Positions 22,986 through 31,723 of a DNA stretch of 64,000 bases are shown here, piece after piece (the first letter of the stretch is position 1; each line of letters begins with the position of its first letter). Location of the stretch: the NCBI RefSeq assembly GCF_001885075.1, contig NZ_MODU01000004.1, forward strand, positions 3,348,001 through 3,412,000, written 5' to 3'. Made by a program: the position numbers and the translations under genes. Below the pieces are notes generated by a model. It had not been told where the DNA came from. It saw only the letters and a program-made list of their open reading frames with translations, and ran no database searches. The stretch comes from Alteromonas sp. V450. Its GTDB lineage: Bacteria > Pseudomonadota > Gammaproteobacteria > Enterobacterales > Alteromonadaceae.

Positions 22986-23014
22986 ATTTTAAAATACAAC
23001 TTTTTTGGTAACAA
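22986..23014 (-). promoter_or_regulatory. Sigma70-like promoter for the small transcript
   Basis: On the minus strand, TTGTTA (23009-23014) and TAAAAT (22986-22991) are separated by exactly 17 bases. This predicts a start near 22979, just after the end of the cytochrome c4 gene. Confidence 0.5.
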
Positions 23015-23047
23015 TTTTTTAACAACAATGGGTTAAAACGGTAATAT

Positions 23048-23671
23048 TTAATGTAAACCAGCGATATAATTAGACAAAATTTCGATATCTTCGTCAGTTA
23101 ATTTCATCGCAATGTCTCGCATCATGCCGTTCATATCGTTGTGACGTTGGCCTGAACGAAACGCCTTTAGCTGTGATGCTGTGTAAGTTGCGTGCTGACC
23201 GCTGATGTCTGGAAAGCCCGCTAACGCCATACCGTTACCTTTAGGTCCATGACATGCGATACATGCGGTAACACCACGTGACTCATCACCACCTTGGTAA
23301 AGTGCACGCCCTGCTTCAACGTATTGCTCCGCTGTTTCGCCAGCTTTTGGCTCTTGGCTAGAGAAATACGCGGCTAAGTCTTTCATGTCTTGCTCTGATA
23401 ATGGCGCAGCCATGCCGTTCATTACGGCATTATTACGACCTTCTTCACCGCCAGTTTGTGATGCAAGCTTAAATTCCATAAGCTGTTTAACGATGTACTT
23501 CTCGTGTTGCCCAGCTAGCTTTGGGTTCATATCAATCATGCTGTTGCCATCAGGGCCATGACAGGCTGCGCATACAGCAGACTTTGCTTTTCCTGCCTCG
23601 GCGTCACCTTCTGCCATAGCAGTAGCGCTTAAACCTAAAGACATACATACCAACAAACACAATTTTTTCAT
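23048..23671 (-). CDS. Cytochrome c4, periplasmic dihaem electron carrier
   Basis: From ATG at 23671 the 207-residue precursor has a Sec signal peptide (KKLCLLVCMSLGLSATAMA, cleavage after residue 20) and two tandem class I cytochrome c domains, each with a haem site: CAACH and CIACH. A methionine ligand follows in each (NGMAAPL and NGMMRDIAM regions). Cytochrome c4 shuttles electrons to cbb3 or related terminal oxidases. A longer in-frame start at 23737 adds residues before the signal peptide and is unlikely. It diverges from engB, the same pairing as in many gammaproteobacteria. Confidence 0.93.
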   Translation of the reverse strand: MKKLCLLVCMSLGLSATAMAEGDAEAGKAKSAVCAACHGPDGNSMIDMNPKLAGQHEKYIVKQLMEFKLASQTGGEEGRNNAVMNGMAAPLSEQDMKDLAAYFSSQEPKAGETAEQYVEAGRALYQGGDESRGVTACIACHGPKGNGMALAGFPDISGQHATYTASQLKAFRSGQRHNDMNGMMRDIAMKLTDEDIEILSNYIAGLH

Positions 23672-23845
23672 AATAAATCTCTTAAATGGATCCAACGGCT
23701 CGCGTGATATACGTGATATCATGCGTATTTTACACATTTAACGCGTCAGAAAAACCTATTCCATGATAAAACTATGGTTTTTAGCTGGTTTATTCATTAA
23801 AAAACTGTAAACCGAAGGTTGTGACGCATGTGGAGGTAAGTCTAG

Positions 23846-24472
23846 ATGTCGTATTACACCAAAGCAAAATTCTTTACGAGTGCACCTGACATTCGTCATT
23901 TGAAAAATGATACTGGAATTGAAGTTGCGTTTGCAGGCCGCTCTAACGCGGGTAAATCGAGTGCGCTCAACACATTAACGCGCCAAAAAAACTTGGCGAG
24001 AACCAGTAAAACACCAGGGCGTACTCAACTAATCAATGTATTTGAGCTAGAAGAAGACTTGCGCCTAGTTGATTTGCCAGGTTATGGATTTGCAAAAGTG
24101 CCTGTTGCTATGAAGAAAAAGTGGCAGGCGTCGCTTGGGGAATATCTTCAAAAGCGTAAATCACTTAAAGGTTTAGTGGTATTAATGGATATTCGTCATC
24201 CTTTTAAAGATTTGGACCAAGATCTTATTCACTGGGCAGTTGCTTCGAATATACCGGTGCTGGCACTTTTGACCAAGGCCGATAAGCTTAAAAGTGGTAA
24301 GCGTAAAGCGCAGCTATTAATGGCGCGTGAAGCCGCCATGGCATTTATGGGCGATGTGACCGTGCAAACCTTCTCGTCATTAAATAAGCACGGTTTACCG
24401 GAACTTGAGCGTATACTGGATACGTGGTTCGGCTTAGGCAAAAAAGAAGACACTGAAGACTCTGATAACTAA
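23846..24472 (+). CDS. engB: Ribosome biogenesis GTPase EngB (YihA/YsxC)
   Basis: A GTPase needed for late 50S assembly. The 208-residue protein has G1 GRSNAGKSS near residue 31, G2 [10 protein letters not shown]3 [11 protein letters not shown]4 LTKADKL and G5 SSLNKHG in order. It diverges from cytochrome c4, and downstream convergent small-RNA and polA sequences face it, as in E. coli (polA-spf-yihA). Confidence 0.97.
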   Translation: MSYYTKAKFFTSAPDIRHLKNDTGIEVAFAGRSNAGKSSALNTLTRQKNLARTSKTPGRTQLINVFELEEDLRLVDLPGYGFAKVPVAMKKKWQASLGEYLQKRKSLKGLVVLMDIRHPFKDLDQDLIHWAVASNIPVLALLTKADKLKSGKRKAQLLMAREAAMAFMGDVTVQTFSSLNKHGLPELERILDTWFGLGKKEDTEDSDN

Positions 24473-24544
24473 ATTCAATAATCTAAATAGTGAATTTTAA
24501 GTCCACTAGCTTGATTTACTACATAGATGGAAGCGGGGTTTTAG

Positions 24545-24575
24545 AAAAAAGAACGCCCCGCGTAAAGCGAGGCGT
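24545..24575 (-). terminator. Second hairpin-plus-T-run between engB and Spot 42
   Basis: On the minus strand, ACGCC...GGCGT with an inner CGC/GCG pairing (24553-24575) is followed by a TTCTTTTTT run. It lies about 125 bases beyond the Spot 42 terminator, so it must end either read-through or a separate small RNA whose start would fall at about 24600-24690. A TATAAA-like element is visible on the minus strand near 24655. The rest of the 24473-24697 gap holds nothing else that I can identify. Confidence 0.6.
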
Positions 24576-24697
24576 AAACTGAGAGAAAACACATAAAAAC
24601 CGTAGATATAGAGTAGTGATAAACAAAGAAGTTCAGAAAAAATGAATTTATTTTATAACTTGCTGATATTTATGGGGTATTTGTTTTTGGCAGATAT

Positions 24698-24769
24698 AAA
24701 AAAACCCCGACAAAACTGTCGGGGTTAAAGCAAAGGTTTGAAAACAGCTTTCTCACCTCTGTACCCTAC
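24698..24769 (-). ncRNA. spf: Spot 42 small regulatory RNA (short form)
   Basis: On the minus strand the RNA would begin GTAGGGTACAGAGGTGAGA, almost identical to the first 19 bases of E. coli Spot 42. It ends in a perfect 10-base-pair terminator stem (24703-24712 / 24717-24726) and a seven-T run. It lies between engB and polA, exactly the E. coli location of spf. Spot 42 base-pairs with mRNAs through Hfq to repress secondary metabolism genes when glucose is present. The predicted length is only about 72 bases against 109 in E. coli, so the middle target-binding part is shortened. A CATTAT -10 element lies just upstream at about 24774-24779. Confidence 0.88.
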
Positions 24770-24883
24770 ATGCATAATGGTACAATAAAGCACAGAAAAG
24801 GCAAGGATATTGTGTAATTAAATTACCAAATTTAATTGCTGTAACGCGACTTTTTACGTGTAAACTGTAATCTAATTACTAAA

Positions 24884-27676
24884 TTAGTGAGCTTCATCCC
24901 AGTTTTCGCCAACACCGGCTTCAACAACTAGCGGAACATTAAGCGTCGCCGCGCTTTCCATCAAGGCAGTAATCGTAGATACGTAGTTATCAACCTTGTC
25001 TTCTTTAATTTCAAAAACCAATTCATCGTGTACCTGCATCATCATAGTTACATCATCAGACGCATTCTTTCGGATCCAGTCGTCAACTTTAATCATCGCC
25101 ATCTTAATAATGTCCGCCGCTGTGCCTTGCATAGGCGCATTTATCGCTGCGCGCTCTGCGCCTTTTCTACGTGCACCATTACTGACTTTAATATCAGGCA
25201 AATAAAGTCTGCGACCAAATACGGTTTCTACATAACCTTTATCCTTGGCGCTCTCACGCGTTGAATCCATGTACTCAAGCACGCCCGGATAGCGTTCGAA
25301 GTAAAGATCCATATATTTTTGTGCTTCATTACGTGGAATATTAAGTTGTTTCGACAACCCAAAGGCACTCATACCGTAAATCAAACCGAAGTTAATCGCT
25401 TTTGCGCTACGGCGCTGTTCGGTTGTTACCTCATCAAGTGGCACACCAAAAACTTCCGCAGCGGTTGCTTTATGAATATCTTTACCATGCGCAAATGCAT
25501 CAAGTAGGCCTTTATCGCCTGAAAGGTGCGCCATAATACGCAGTTCGATTTGTGAGTAGTCGGCTGCGACGAACTTATTTCCTTCTCTTGGTACAAATGC
25601 CTGACGTACGCGGCGACCTTCTTCATTACGAATAGGAATGTTCTGTAAGTTAGGATCGGTTGAAGATAAACGTCCCGTTGCGGTTACTGCTTGATGATAA
25701 GATGTATGCACCCGGCCCGTACGGTGATTGATCATCTTAGGAAGTTTGTCGGTGTAGGTGTTTTTAAGCTTGGTTAAGCCACGGTATTCCATGATCTTCT
25801 TAGGCAACGGATACTCAAGCGCGAGTTCTTGCAGTACATCTTCAGAGGTAGAGGGCGCCCCTTTAGGCGTTTTCTTTATGATAGGCAGCGACATCTTATC
25901 GAAAAGAACGTGCTGAAGCTGTTTTGTCGAACCTAAGTTAAATGGTTCGCCAGCTTCCTCATGTACTTCACTTTCAAGTTCGGCGATACGCGTGGCTAGA
26001 TCTTGGCTTTGCTGACGCAGTCTTTGGCTGTCTATCAATACACCTTCCTGTTCCATACGAGAAAGTACACAGGCCAAGGGAACCTCAACATCTATCAATA
26101 AATTTTTTAGCTCAGGGATTTCTTTTAACTTAGTCCAAATGGCGTTGTGTAAGCGAAGCGTAATATCAGCATCTTCTGCGGCATAAGGCCCAGCTTCTTC
26201 AAGGCTAATTTGATTAAACGTTAGCTGTTTTGCGCCTTTACCTGCAATCTCTTCAAAATGAATAGTTTTATGACCAAGGTAGGCTAGGGCAAGTGAGTCC
26301 ATATCATGGCGCTGCGCAGTACTGTTTAGTACATAGCTCTCAAGCATGGTGTCAAAGCCGATGCCGTTTAAGGTAATGTCATAGTTCGCTAATACATTTT
26401 TGTCGTATTTGATGTGCTGGCCTACTTTGACCACGGTGTCCGATTCTAAAATAGGTTTTAATGCGTTTAATACAAATTCTCGTGATAGCTGGGCGGGGGC
26501 ATCTGGGTAATCGTGAGCAACAGGCACATAAGCAGCTTCACCTTCTTCTATACAAAATGAAACACCCACTAACTCTGCATCCATGTAGTTAAGGCTGGTT
26601 GTCTCGGTATCAAAAGCGATTAGCTCGGCTTTTTCAAGCTTTGCAACCCAAGCATTGAAGCGCTCTTCATCAAGTACGGTCTCGTATTTCGACTTATCTA
26701 TCTCTACCGATTCACTTTGTTCGCTCTCGTCTGCACTATCGCTTTTTTCTTCGTCGGCGTTTGCATTGGCACTAGAGGTATCTCCGCCGGCTAAAAGTGC
26801 GCTTACTTCTGCGTGCCAGCGTTTGAACTCATATTCCGCAAACAAATCGCGAAGTTGTTCATTATCGGCTTGGCATGGCATCAGCGCTTCAACATCATAG
26901 TCGAGATCAAGATCGATACTGATAGTAGCTAAGGTATAAGAAAGTCGAGCTTGCTCTTCGTACTCTTGCATTTTCGCTGCCATCGACTTGCTGCCTCTAA
27001 ACGACAGGTCGGCAATTTTATCTAGATTCTTATAGATGTCATCGATACCACCAATACCGTTTAACAAGGCTTGCGCACTTTTATCACCAACACCAGGTAC
27101 GCCTGGAATGTTATCAACTTTATCGCCTTTGAGTGCAAGGAAGTCGATCACTAGCTCTGGTGGAATGCCAAATTTCGTATTAACACCTTCAACATCCATT
27201 AACTGGTTTGTCATGGTGTTAATTAAGGTGACATGTTCATTTACCAGCTGCGCCATGTCCTTATCACCCGTGCTGATAAGGGTATCGATACCTTTTTCTG
27301 TAGCGTGTTTCGCTAATGTACCGATCACGTCGTCTGCCTCTACACCCGATTCAACAATAACTGGTAAACCCATTGCTTTAATGATGGCATGTAGTGGTTC
27401 GATCTGGCTCCTAAGCTCCTCAGGCATAGGGGGCCGGTTCGCTTTGTACTCTTTATAGATGTCATCGCGAAAAGTCTTGCCTTTAGCATCAAAAATCACC
27501 GCCATATGCGTTGGGTTGTATTGTTTGATCAAGCTTTTAAGCATGTTCACAACACCATAAATAGCACCGGTGTCTTGGCCTTTTGAGTTGGTTAATGGTG
27601 GTAGACCGTGAAAGGCACGAAAAAGATATGACGATCCATCGACAAGAATAAATGGAGGCTTTTTAGAATCAGGCAT
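24884..27676 (-). CDS. polA: DNA polymerase I
   Basis: Fills gaps and removes primers during replication and repair. From ATG 27676 the product has 930 residues. Domain order: 5' nuclease (about 1-290, [15 protein letters not shown] and [12 protein letters not shown]), an acidic Ser/Glu/Asp-rich linker near 305-335, a 3'-5' exonuclease domain with FDTETTSL (catalytic Asp and Glu retained, so proofreading is likely active), and the polymerase domain with [16 protein letters not shown] (motif A), [15 protein letters not shown] (motif B) and QVHDELVFE (motif C). A TTG at 27700 is an alternative start. Its upstream region carries DnaA boxes. Confidence 0.97.
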   Translation of the reverse strand: MPDSKKPPFILVDGSSYLFRAFHGLPPLTNSKGQDTGAIYGVVNMLKSLIKQYNPTHMAVIFDAKGKTFRDDIYKEYKANRPPMPEELRSQIEPLHAIIKAMGLPVIVESGVEADDVIGTLAKHATEKGIDTLISTGDKDMAQLVNEHVTLINTMTNQLMDVEGVNTKFGIPPELVIDFLALKGDKVDNIPGVPGVGDKSAQALLNGIGGIDDIYKNLDKIADLSFRGSKSMAAKMQEYEEQARLSYTLATISIDLDLDYDVEALMPCQADNEQLRDLFAEYEFKRWHAEVSALLAGGDTSSANANADEEKSDSADESEQSESVEIDKSKYETVLDEERFNAWVAKLEKAELIAFDTETTSLNYMDAELVGVSFCIEEGEAAYVPVAHDYPDAPAQLSREFVLNALKPILESDTVVKVGQHIKYDKNVLANYDITLNGIGFDTMLESYVLNSTAQRHDMDSLALAYLGHKTIHFEEIAGKGAKQLTFNQISLEEAGPYAAEDADITLRLHNAIWTKLKEIPELKNLLIDVEVPLACVLSRMEQEGVLIDSQRLRQQSQDLATRIAELESEVHEEAGEPFNLGSTKQLQHVLFDKMSLPIIKKTPKGAPSTSEDVLQELALEYPLPKKIMEYRGLTKLKNTYTDKLPKMINHRTGRVHTSYHQAVTATGRLSSTDPNLQNIPIRNEEGRRVRQAFVPREGNKFVAADYSQIELRIMAHLSGDKGLLDAFAHGKDIHKATAAEVFGVPLDEVTTEQRRSAKAINFGLIYGMSAFGLSKQLNIPRNEAQKYMDLYFERYPGVLEYMDSTRESAKDKGYVETVFGRRLYLPDIKVSNGARRKGAERAAINAPMQGTAADIIKMAMIKVDDWIRKNASDDVTMMMQVHDELVFEIKEDKVDNYVSTITALMESAATLNVPLVVEAGVGENWDEAH

Positions 27677-28096
27677 AGATGGCGATTTTCCAATAGACAA
27701 TATGAGCGCAAGGATGCCACAGCCACATCCAGATCGCTATATCATGACGAAAGATTAGCACGTATCAACGGTGCTACGCACATTGTGGATAACTTTGTGA
27801 TCTAAATTTTAAGGCATAGCGATCTGAGCGATCAAATCAATGTGCTTGATCACTCTCTAGCGTAATAAAGACAAGGGAATGCTTGATAGGTGTGAAAACA
27901 GCATACCTGCTACGTATCATTCCTTATTTTGTGGATAACTTGGTGAAGTATTTTTTTAGTTTAACCAAGCTGGTCGAGTAATGTAGCATATCCATTTACA
28001 ATGTATATACGTATTATTAAGAACTTTTTTTAAACGATTGTGCGTTTAATAGCCAAATAATGAATAAGTAGTAATCATAATGCCCAGGAGAAGATT
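27677..28096. promoter_or_regulatory. polA/elbB intergenic region with two perfect DnaA boxes and clustered GATC sites
   Basis: Two perfect DnaA boxes in the same orientation (TGTGGATAA at 27784-27792 and 27930-27938) sit in a 420-base divergent gap. Five GATC sites lie within 27732-27851, and AT-rich tracts follow at about 27945-28035. No gene is visible. It may control polA, titrate DnaA, or bind SeqA. Confidence 0.6.
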
Positions 28097-28750
28097 ATGA
28101 AGAAAGTTGCAGTTATTTTAAGCGGAAGCGGTGTGTTCGACGGCGCTGAATTACATGAGGCTGTTTTTACGCTGCTTGCCATTGAATTAGAGGGAGCAAC
28201 TTATCAATGTTTTGCTCCTGATGTTAACCAGCTACATGTTATTAATCATCTTACTGGCGAGGTTGCTGAAGGGGAAGTTAGAAATGTGCTCGTTGAATCT
28301 GCTCGTATAGCGCGAGGCGAGATAAAGCCAGTAACAGAATGCAACGTTGATGATTTTGATTATTTGATTTTACCTGGCGGTTTTGGCGCAGCAAAAAATT
28401 TATGCACCTTTGCCGTAGATGGAGATAACTGCGCATTTAACCAAGATGTTTTAAGCGTATGTAGTGCCTTTGCAAAAGCTAAAAAACCGTCTGCTTACGC
28501 ATGTATTGCGCCCGCTCTAGCGGCGAAAGTGTATGGTAACCAAACAAAGCTGACTGTTGGAAATGATACCGATACCGCAGCCGGATTAAATGCACTGGGT
28601 GCTTCGCATGTTAGTTGCGCAGTTGATGATGTGGTTGTTGATAATACTGCTAAGCTAGTAACAACGCCTGCCTATATGCTGGCGCAAAATATAACTCAAG
28701 CTCATTCGAGCATAAGTAAAATGGTAAAAACAGTCCTTGCTATGAAGTAA
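28097..28750 (+). CDS. elbB: Isoprenoid-biosynthesis-associated glyoxalase ElbB (DJ-1/PfpI family)
   Basis: A 217-residue DJ-1/PfpI-fold protein. It starts KKVAVILSGSGVFDGAELHE, matches the ElbB family across its length, and carries the nucleophile-elbow region LPGGFGAAKNL and a cysteine in SAYACIAPALA, the likely catalytic residue. E. coli ElbB has glyoxalase activity and was linked to isoprenoid synthesis; the true substrate is uncertain. ATG at 28097 has an AGGAGAAG ribosome site. Confidence 0.93.
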   Translation: MKKVAVILSGSGVFDGAELHEAVFTLLAIELEGATYQCFAPDVNQLHVINHLTGEVAEGEVRNVLVESARIARGEIKPVTECNVDDFDYLILPGGFGAAKNLCTFAVDGDNCAFNQDVLSVCSAFAKAKKPSAYACIAPALAAKVYGNQTKLTVGNDTDTAAGLNALGASHVSCAVDDVVVDNTAKLVTTPAYMLAQNITQAHSSISKMVKTVLAMK

Positions 28751-28790
28751 TCTCTTAGGCAAGAAGTACTTACTTTGTTAATGGTTAAAA

Positions 28791-28820
28791 AATGTGGGGC
28801 TACAGTGGTTTCCCCACATT
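28791..28820. terminator. Hairpin after elbB
   Basis: A perfect 9-base-pair stem, AATGTGGGG/CCCCACATT. The T-run is on the minus-strand side, so on the plus strand it is at best a weak terminator between elbB and trkH. Confidence 0.5.
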
Positions 28821-28885
28821 AGTTATAGCCCTATAATCAAATTTCTAATTGCTGCGCCACTATAAGAACAAAGGCTACGTCTATT

Positions 28886-30337
28886 ATGCACTACCGCGCC
28901 ATTATAAGAATACTAGGGTTATTAATAGCGTTATTCAGCGTAACCATGATCCCACCAGCCATTGTGTCATTGATTTACCAAGACGGAAGCGGTTTACCCT
29001 TTACGTTGGCCTTCTTTTTGTGTGTGTTAGGTGGAATGGCATTATGGTATCCGAACCGTCAGCAGAAAAATGATTTAAGGGCGCGAGAAGGCTTCCTAAT
29101 TGTAGCGTTATTCTGGTCAGTACTGGCCAGTGTCGGTGCTATTCCCCTTATTCTGTTAGAACAGCCAAGTATGACAATAACAGATGCGTTTTTTGAGTCA
29201 TTCTCAGGCTTGACAACTACAGGTGCCACAGTTATCGAAGGGATTGATTTCCTGCCTCATTCAGTACAGTTTTATCGGCAGCAACTTCAATGGCTTGGTG
29301 GTATGGGTATCATTGTTTTGGCCGTAGCGATACTGCCTATACTTGGTGTTGGTGGTATGCAGCTGTATCGCGCTGAAACACCTGGTCCGGTGAAAGATAA
29401 CAAAATGACACCGCGGATTGCCGATACTGCAAAACATCTTTGGTATATCTATTTATCAATTACTATCGCTTGTGCAGTGGCATACTGGCTGTCAGGCATG
29501 AGTGTTTTCGACGCCATTTGCCATTCTTTTTCGACGGTCGCAATTGGCGGCTTCTCGAATCATGATGCTAGTTTAGGCTACTTTAATAGCCCAATGGTGA
29601 ATGTAGTATGTACCGTGTTTCTACTTATAGCAGCGCTTAACTTTTCTTTACATTATGCTGCTGTGAGTTCCCGTTCGGTTAAAGGGTATTTTAAGGACCC
29701 CGAATTTAAAGCATTTTTTATTATTCAAGCGACTTTAATCGGCATTTGTTTCCTGGTACTTACGCTTTCTGGCTACTACACATCTGCAGAGCAAGCGTTA
29801 GACCAAGCAATGATACAAGCTGTTTCTATCAGTACTACAGCCGGTTTTGCAACGACAGATTTTTCCGTCTGGCCAACCTTTCTTCCGATTATGCTTATTT
29901 TTTCAAGCTTTATAGGTGGGTGTGCAAGTTCAACAGGCGGCGGACTTAAGGTAGTTAGGGTTTGCCTACTATTTTTACAAGGTAAGCGTGAAGTTGACCG
30001 ACTTATCCATCCAAAAGCCGTTTACAGCGTAAAGTTTGGAGACAGAGCGATGCCCGATAGAGTGGTTGAGGCGGTTTGGGGTTTCTTTTCAGCTTACGCG
30101 GTAGTGTTTGTTATTATTATGATTGGACTTATTGCAACCGGCTTAGACAACTTAAGTGCGTTTACTGCGACAGCGGCAATGTTAAATAACCTTGGGCCTG
30201 GTTTAGGAAGCGTAGCGTCTAATTATGCTGATGTAACTGATGCAGGTAAATGGATTTTAGTTGTGGCAATGGTATTCGGTCGTCTTGAAGTATTTTCACT
30301 GCTGGTATTATTTTCACCTACTTTCTGGCGAAGTTAA
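28886..30337 (+). CDS. trkH: Trk potassium uptake channel subunit TrkH
   Basis: The membrane channel subunit of the Trk K+ system. The 483-residue protein has about 10-12 membrane segments and four selectivity-filter loops, recognisable as SGLTTTGATV (about residue 107), FSTVAIGGFS (about 217), STTAGFATTDF (about 313) and NNLGPGLGS (about 433). Its regulatory partner trkA lies 1.4 kb further on, on the other strand, separated by traT. Confidence 0.97.
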   Translation: MHYRAIIRILGLLIALFSVTMIPPAIVSLIYQDGSGLPFTLAFFLCVLGGMALWYPNRQQKNDLRAREGFLIVALFWSVLASVGAIPLILLEQPSMTITDAFFESFSGLTTTGATVIEGIDFLPHSVQFYRQQLQWLGGMGIIVLAVAILPILGVGGMQLYRAETPGPVKDNKMTPRIADTAKHLWYIYLSITIACAVAYWLSGMSVFDAICHSFSTVAIGGFSNHDASLGYFNSPMVNVVCTVFLLIAALNFSLHYAAVSSRSVKGYFKDPEFKAFFIIQATLIGICFLVLTLSGYYTSAEQALDQAMIQAVSISTTAGFATTDFSVWPTFLPIMLIFSSFIGGCASSTGGGLKVVRVCLLFLQGKREVDRLIHPKAVYSVKFGDRAMPDRVVEAVWGFFSAYAVVFVIIMIGLIATGLDNLSAFTATAAMLNNLGPGLGSVASNYADVTDAGKWILVVAMVFGRLEVFSLLVLFSPTFWRS

Positions 30338-30366
30338 CTTTTAGAGTGGCGTTTAGGCAAGGCACA

Positions 30367-30391
30367 AAGTAGCCACTTTGCGTGGCTACTT
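30367..30391. terminator. Bidirectional terminator between trkH and traT
   Basis: A perfect 10-base-pair stem AAGTAGCCAC/GTGGCTACTT with a 5-base loop lies between two convergent genes. T-tracts are poor on both sides. Confidence 0.55.
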
Positions 30392-30403
30392 ATCGATAAA
30401 AAA

Positions 30404-31150
30404 TTAGAAAAACGATGCCATAGCATAAGCCGTTTTATCAAACATTAAAGGCTGTGCTTCTTCCAGTTCCAAATTTGCTTTGTTAGCAGTGGTCACTACG
30501 CGTGTACGATACTCTTTTTGGTTGGATACTTCAGAAGAGGTTTGAGTTGAAGCGCCGTCGTCAGAGATTTTCGTGTTAATTTTTGAATCTTTACGAACAA
30601 TAACACCTTTTTTAGCTCTTTCTTTAATTTGGATATCTGCGACTAAAAGGTAGGTCACATCTTTAACCATAGCATTTGCAGCGGTGGAAACTAGCCCACC
30701 AATTATGCCACCTGCTGCTGCTTGTCGGTAACCGCCACCACCAGCATAGGCCGCAGCAGATCCTATCGTTACTCCTTGAAAGCCAGAAGCGAGATAGTTT
30801 TCGGCCGCAGAAGGCGACGCTTTTTCAAGATTGCGAACGAAAACACTCATTGTGTATTGTGCATCATCAGGAGAATCAACAAATGTATAACCGTTACCGC
30901 TGCTAGATATTTGGCTATTCAGTGCTGTTCTAAATGCATTCCTGTCAAATTCCATTACCGCAGAGCGTACTTCTAAGTATATTTTGCGTTTCTCTGGCGG
31001 AACAGGGTCAACGAAAATTGATGTGCTTAGCTTTGTTTGTACGTCTAAATCCTTTTTAGCAATAGAGGTATGCACTGCAGCACAACCACTAAGAGCAAGC
31101 AAAGCAATAGATAAAAAGGCAGCTTTAATGTGATGAGCCCTTACGTTCAT
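30404..31150 (-). CDS. traT: TraT-family outer membrane lipoprotein
   Basis: A 248-residue lipoprotein with lipobox LSGC near residues 20-23. It matches plasmid TraT along its length: CAAVHTSIAKKDLDVQTKLS near the start, a glycine/alanine-rich central hydrophobic segment, ANAMVKDVTYLLVADIQI, and the C-terminal YRTRVVTTANKANLELEEA. Plasmid TraT blocks mating-pair formation (surface exclusion) and gives serum resistance. No other transfer genes are nearby, so this is a chromosomal homologue whose role is unknown. ATG has an AAGGAAATATC ribosome site. It follows a small secreted protein gene by 36 bases. Confidence 0.9.
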   Translation of the reverse strand: MNVRAHHIKAAFLSIALLALSGCAAVHTSIAKKDLDVQTKLSTSIFVDPVPPEKRKIYLEVRSAVMEFDRNAFRTALNSQISSSGNGYTFVDSPDDAQYTMSVFVRNLEKASPSAAENYLASGFQGVTIGSAAAYAGGGGYRQAAAGGIIGGLVSTAANAMVKDVTYLLVADIQIKERAKKGVIVRKDSKINTKISDDGASTQTSSEVSNQKEYRTRVVTTANKANLELEEAQPLMFDKTAYAMASFF

Positions 31151-31186
31151 GATATTTCCTTATAAAAAAGATTGGGTTTATTGAAG

Positions 31187-31552
31187 TTAGTAATAACGTC
31201 CGTAATAGCGGTAGTAATATCTGCAGTTACGATACTCACGCCAGTTGTAGCGCAGTAAGTCACGGCACGTGTAGCCAGGTCGCCAATTAGTGCCTTGGTA
31301 TTCTTGAGGTTTTTCTCCCTTCTCGAGCATACTTTTTATGTATGCATCCACCTCTTCCGGTTTTTCAGCTAGGAAGGGTTTCGACATCACTTCAGCATTA
31401 AGCTGCGCTTGCATTTTTGCGAGTTCATCTTCTTCTGAGGATTGAGATAAAGCGTGTGCTGAGAGTACACTGCAAACTATCGCTAAAAATAAACTCTTGA
31501 AATTAGATAGGCGCAGTTGTAGAGAATTTTTTGATGAAAAAAGTTGGGGCAT
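31187..31552 (-). CDS. Small secreted protein with a Tyr/Arg-rich C-terminus
   Basis: A 121-residue protein with an N-terminal signal peptide (hydrophobic core FLAIVCSVLSAHALS, cleavage near residue 37), an acidic helical middle (SEEDELAKMQAQLNAEV), and a terminal region with two cysteines and about ten tyrosines (NCRYYYRYYGRYY). I do not recognise a family. It is 36 bases upstream of traT on the same strand, so the two may be co-expressed at the envelope. The tyrosine-rich end could mediate surface aggregation or crosslinking, but that is speculation. Confidence 0.6.
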   Translation of the reverse strand: MPQLFSSKNSLQLRLSNFKSLFLAIVCSVLSAHALSQSSEEDELAKMQAQLNAEVMSKPFLAEKPEEVDAYIKSMLEKGEKPQEYQGTNWRPGYTCRDLLRYNWREYRNCRYYYRYYGRYY

Positions 31553-31723
31553 AACCGTTAGTCCTTTAACGCATAAGATATGCTAAGTATGGACCAAAAA
31601 TTGTTCTATTGGTAGCCGAAATATGAAATAAAATTCACTTATTTTTTACATTGAATTACGGCCTTTTCTTCTTCAAAAGCCCTTTATGATTAGAAGCAAG
31701 CACTTAAAAAGTTAACTGCCGGA

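Noticed and set aside
27036-27458. 140-codon frame opposite polA
   Set aside because: Ser/Pro/Ile-rich mirror of polA with no independent start signals.
28791-28820. Strong terminator for elbB
   Set aside because: The stem is perfect but the T-run lies on the wrong side for a plus-strand gene, so only a hairpin is reported with moderate confidence.
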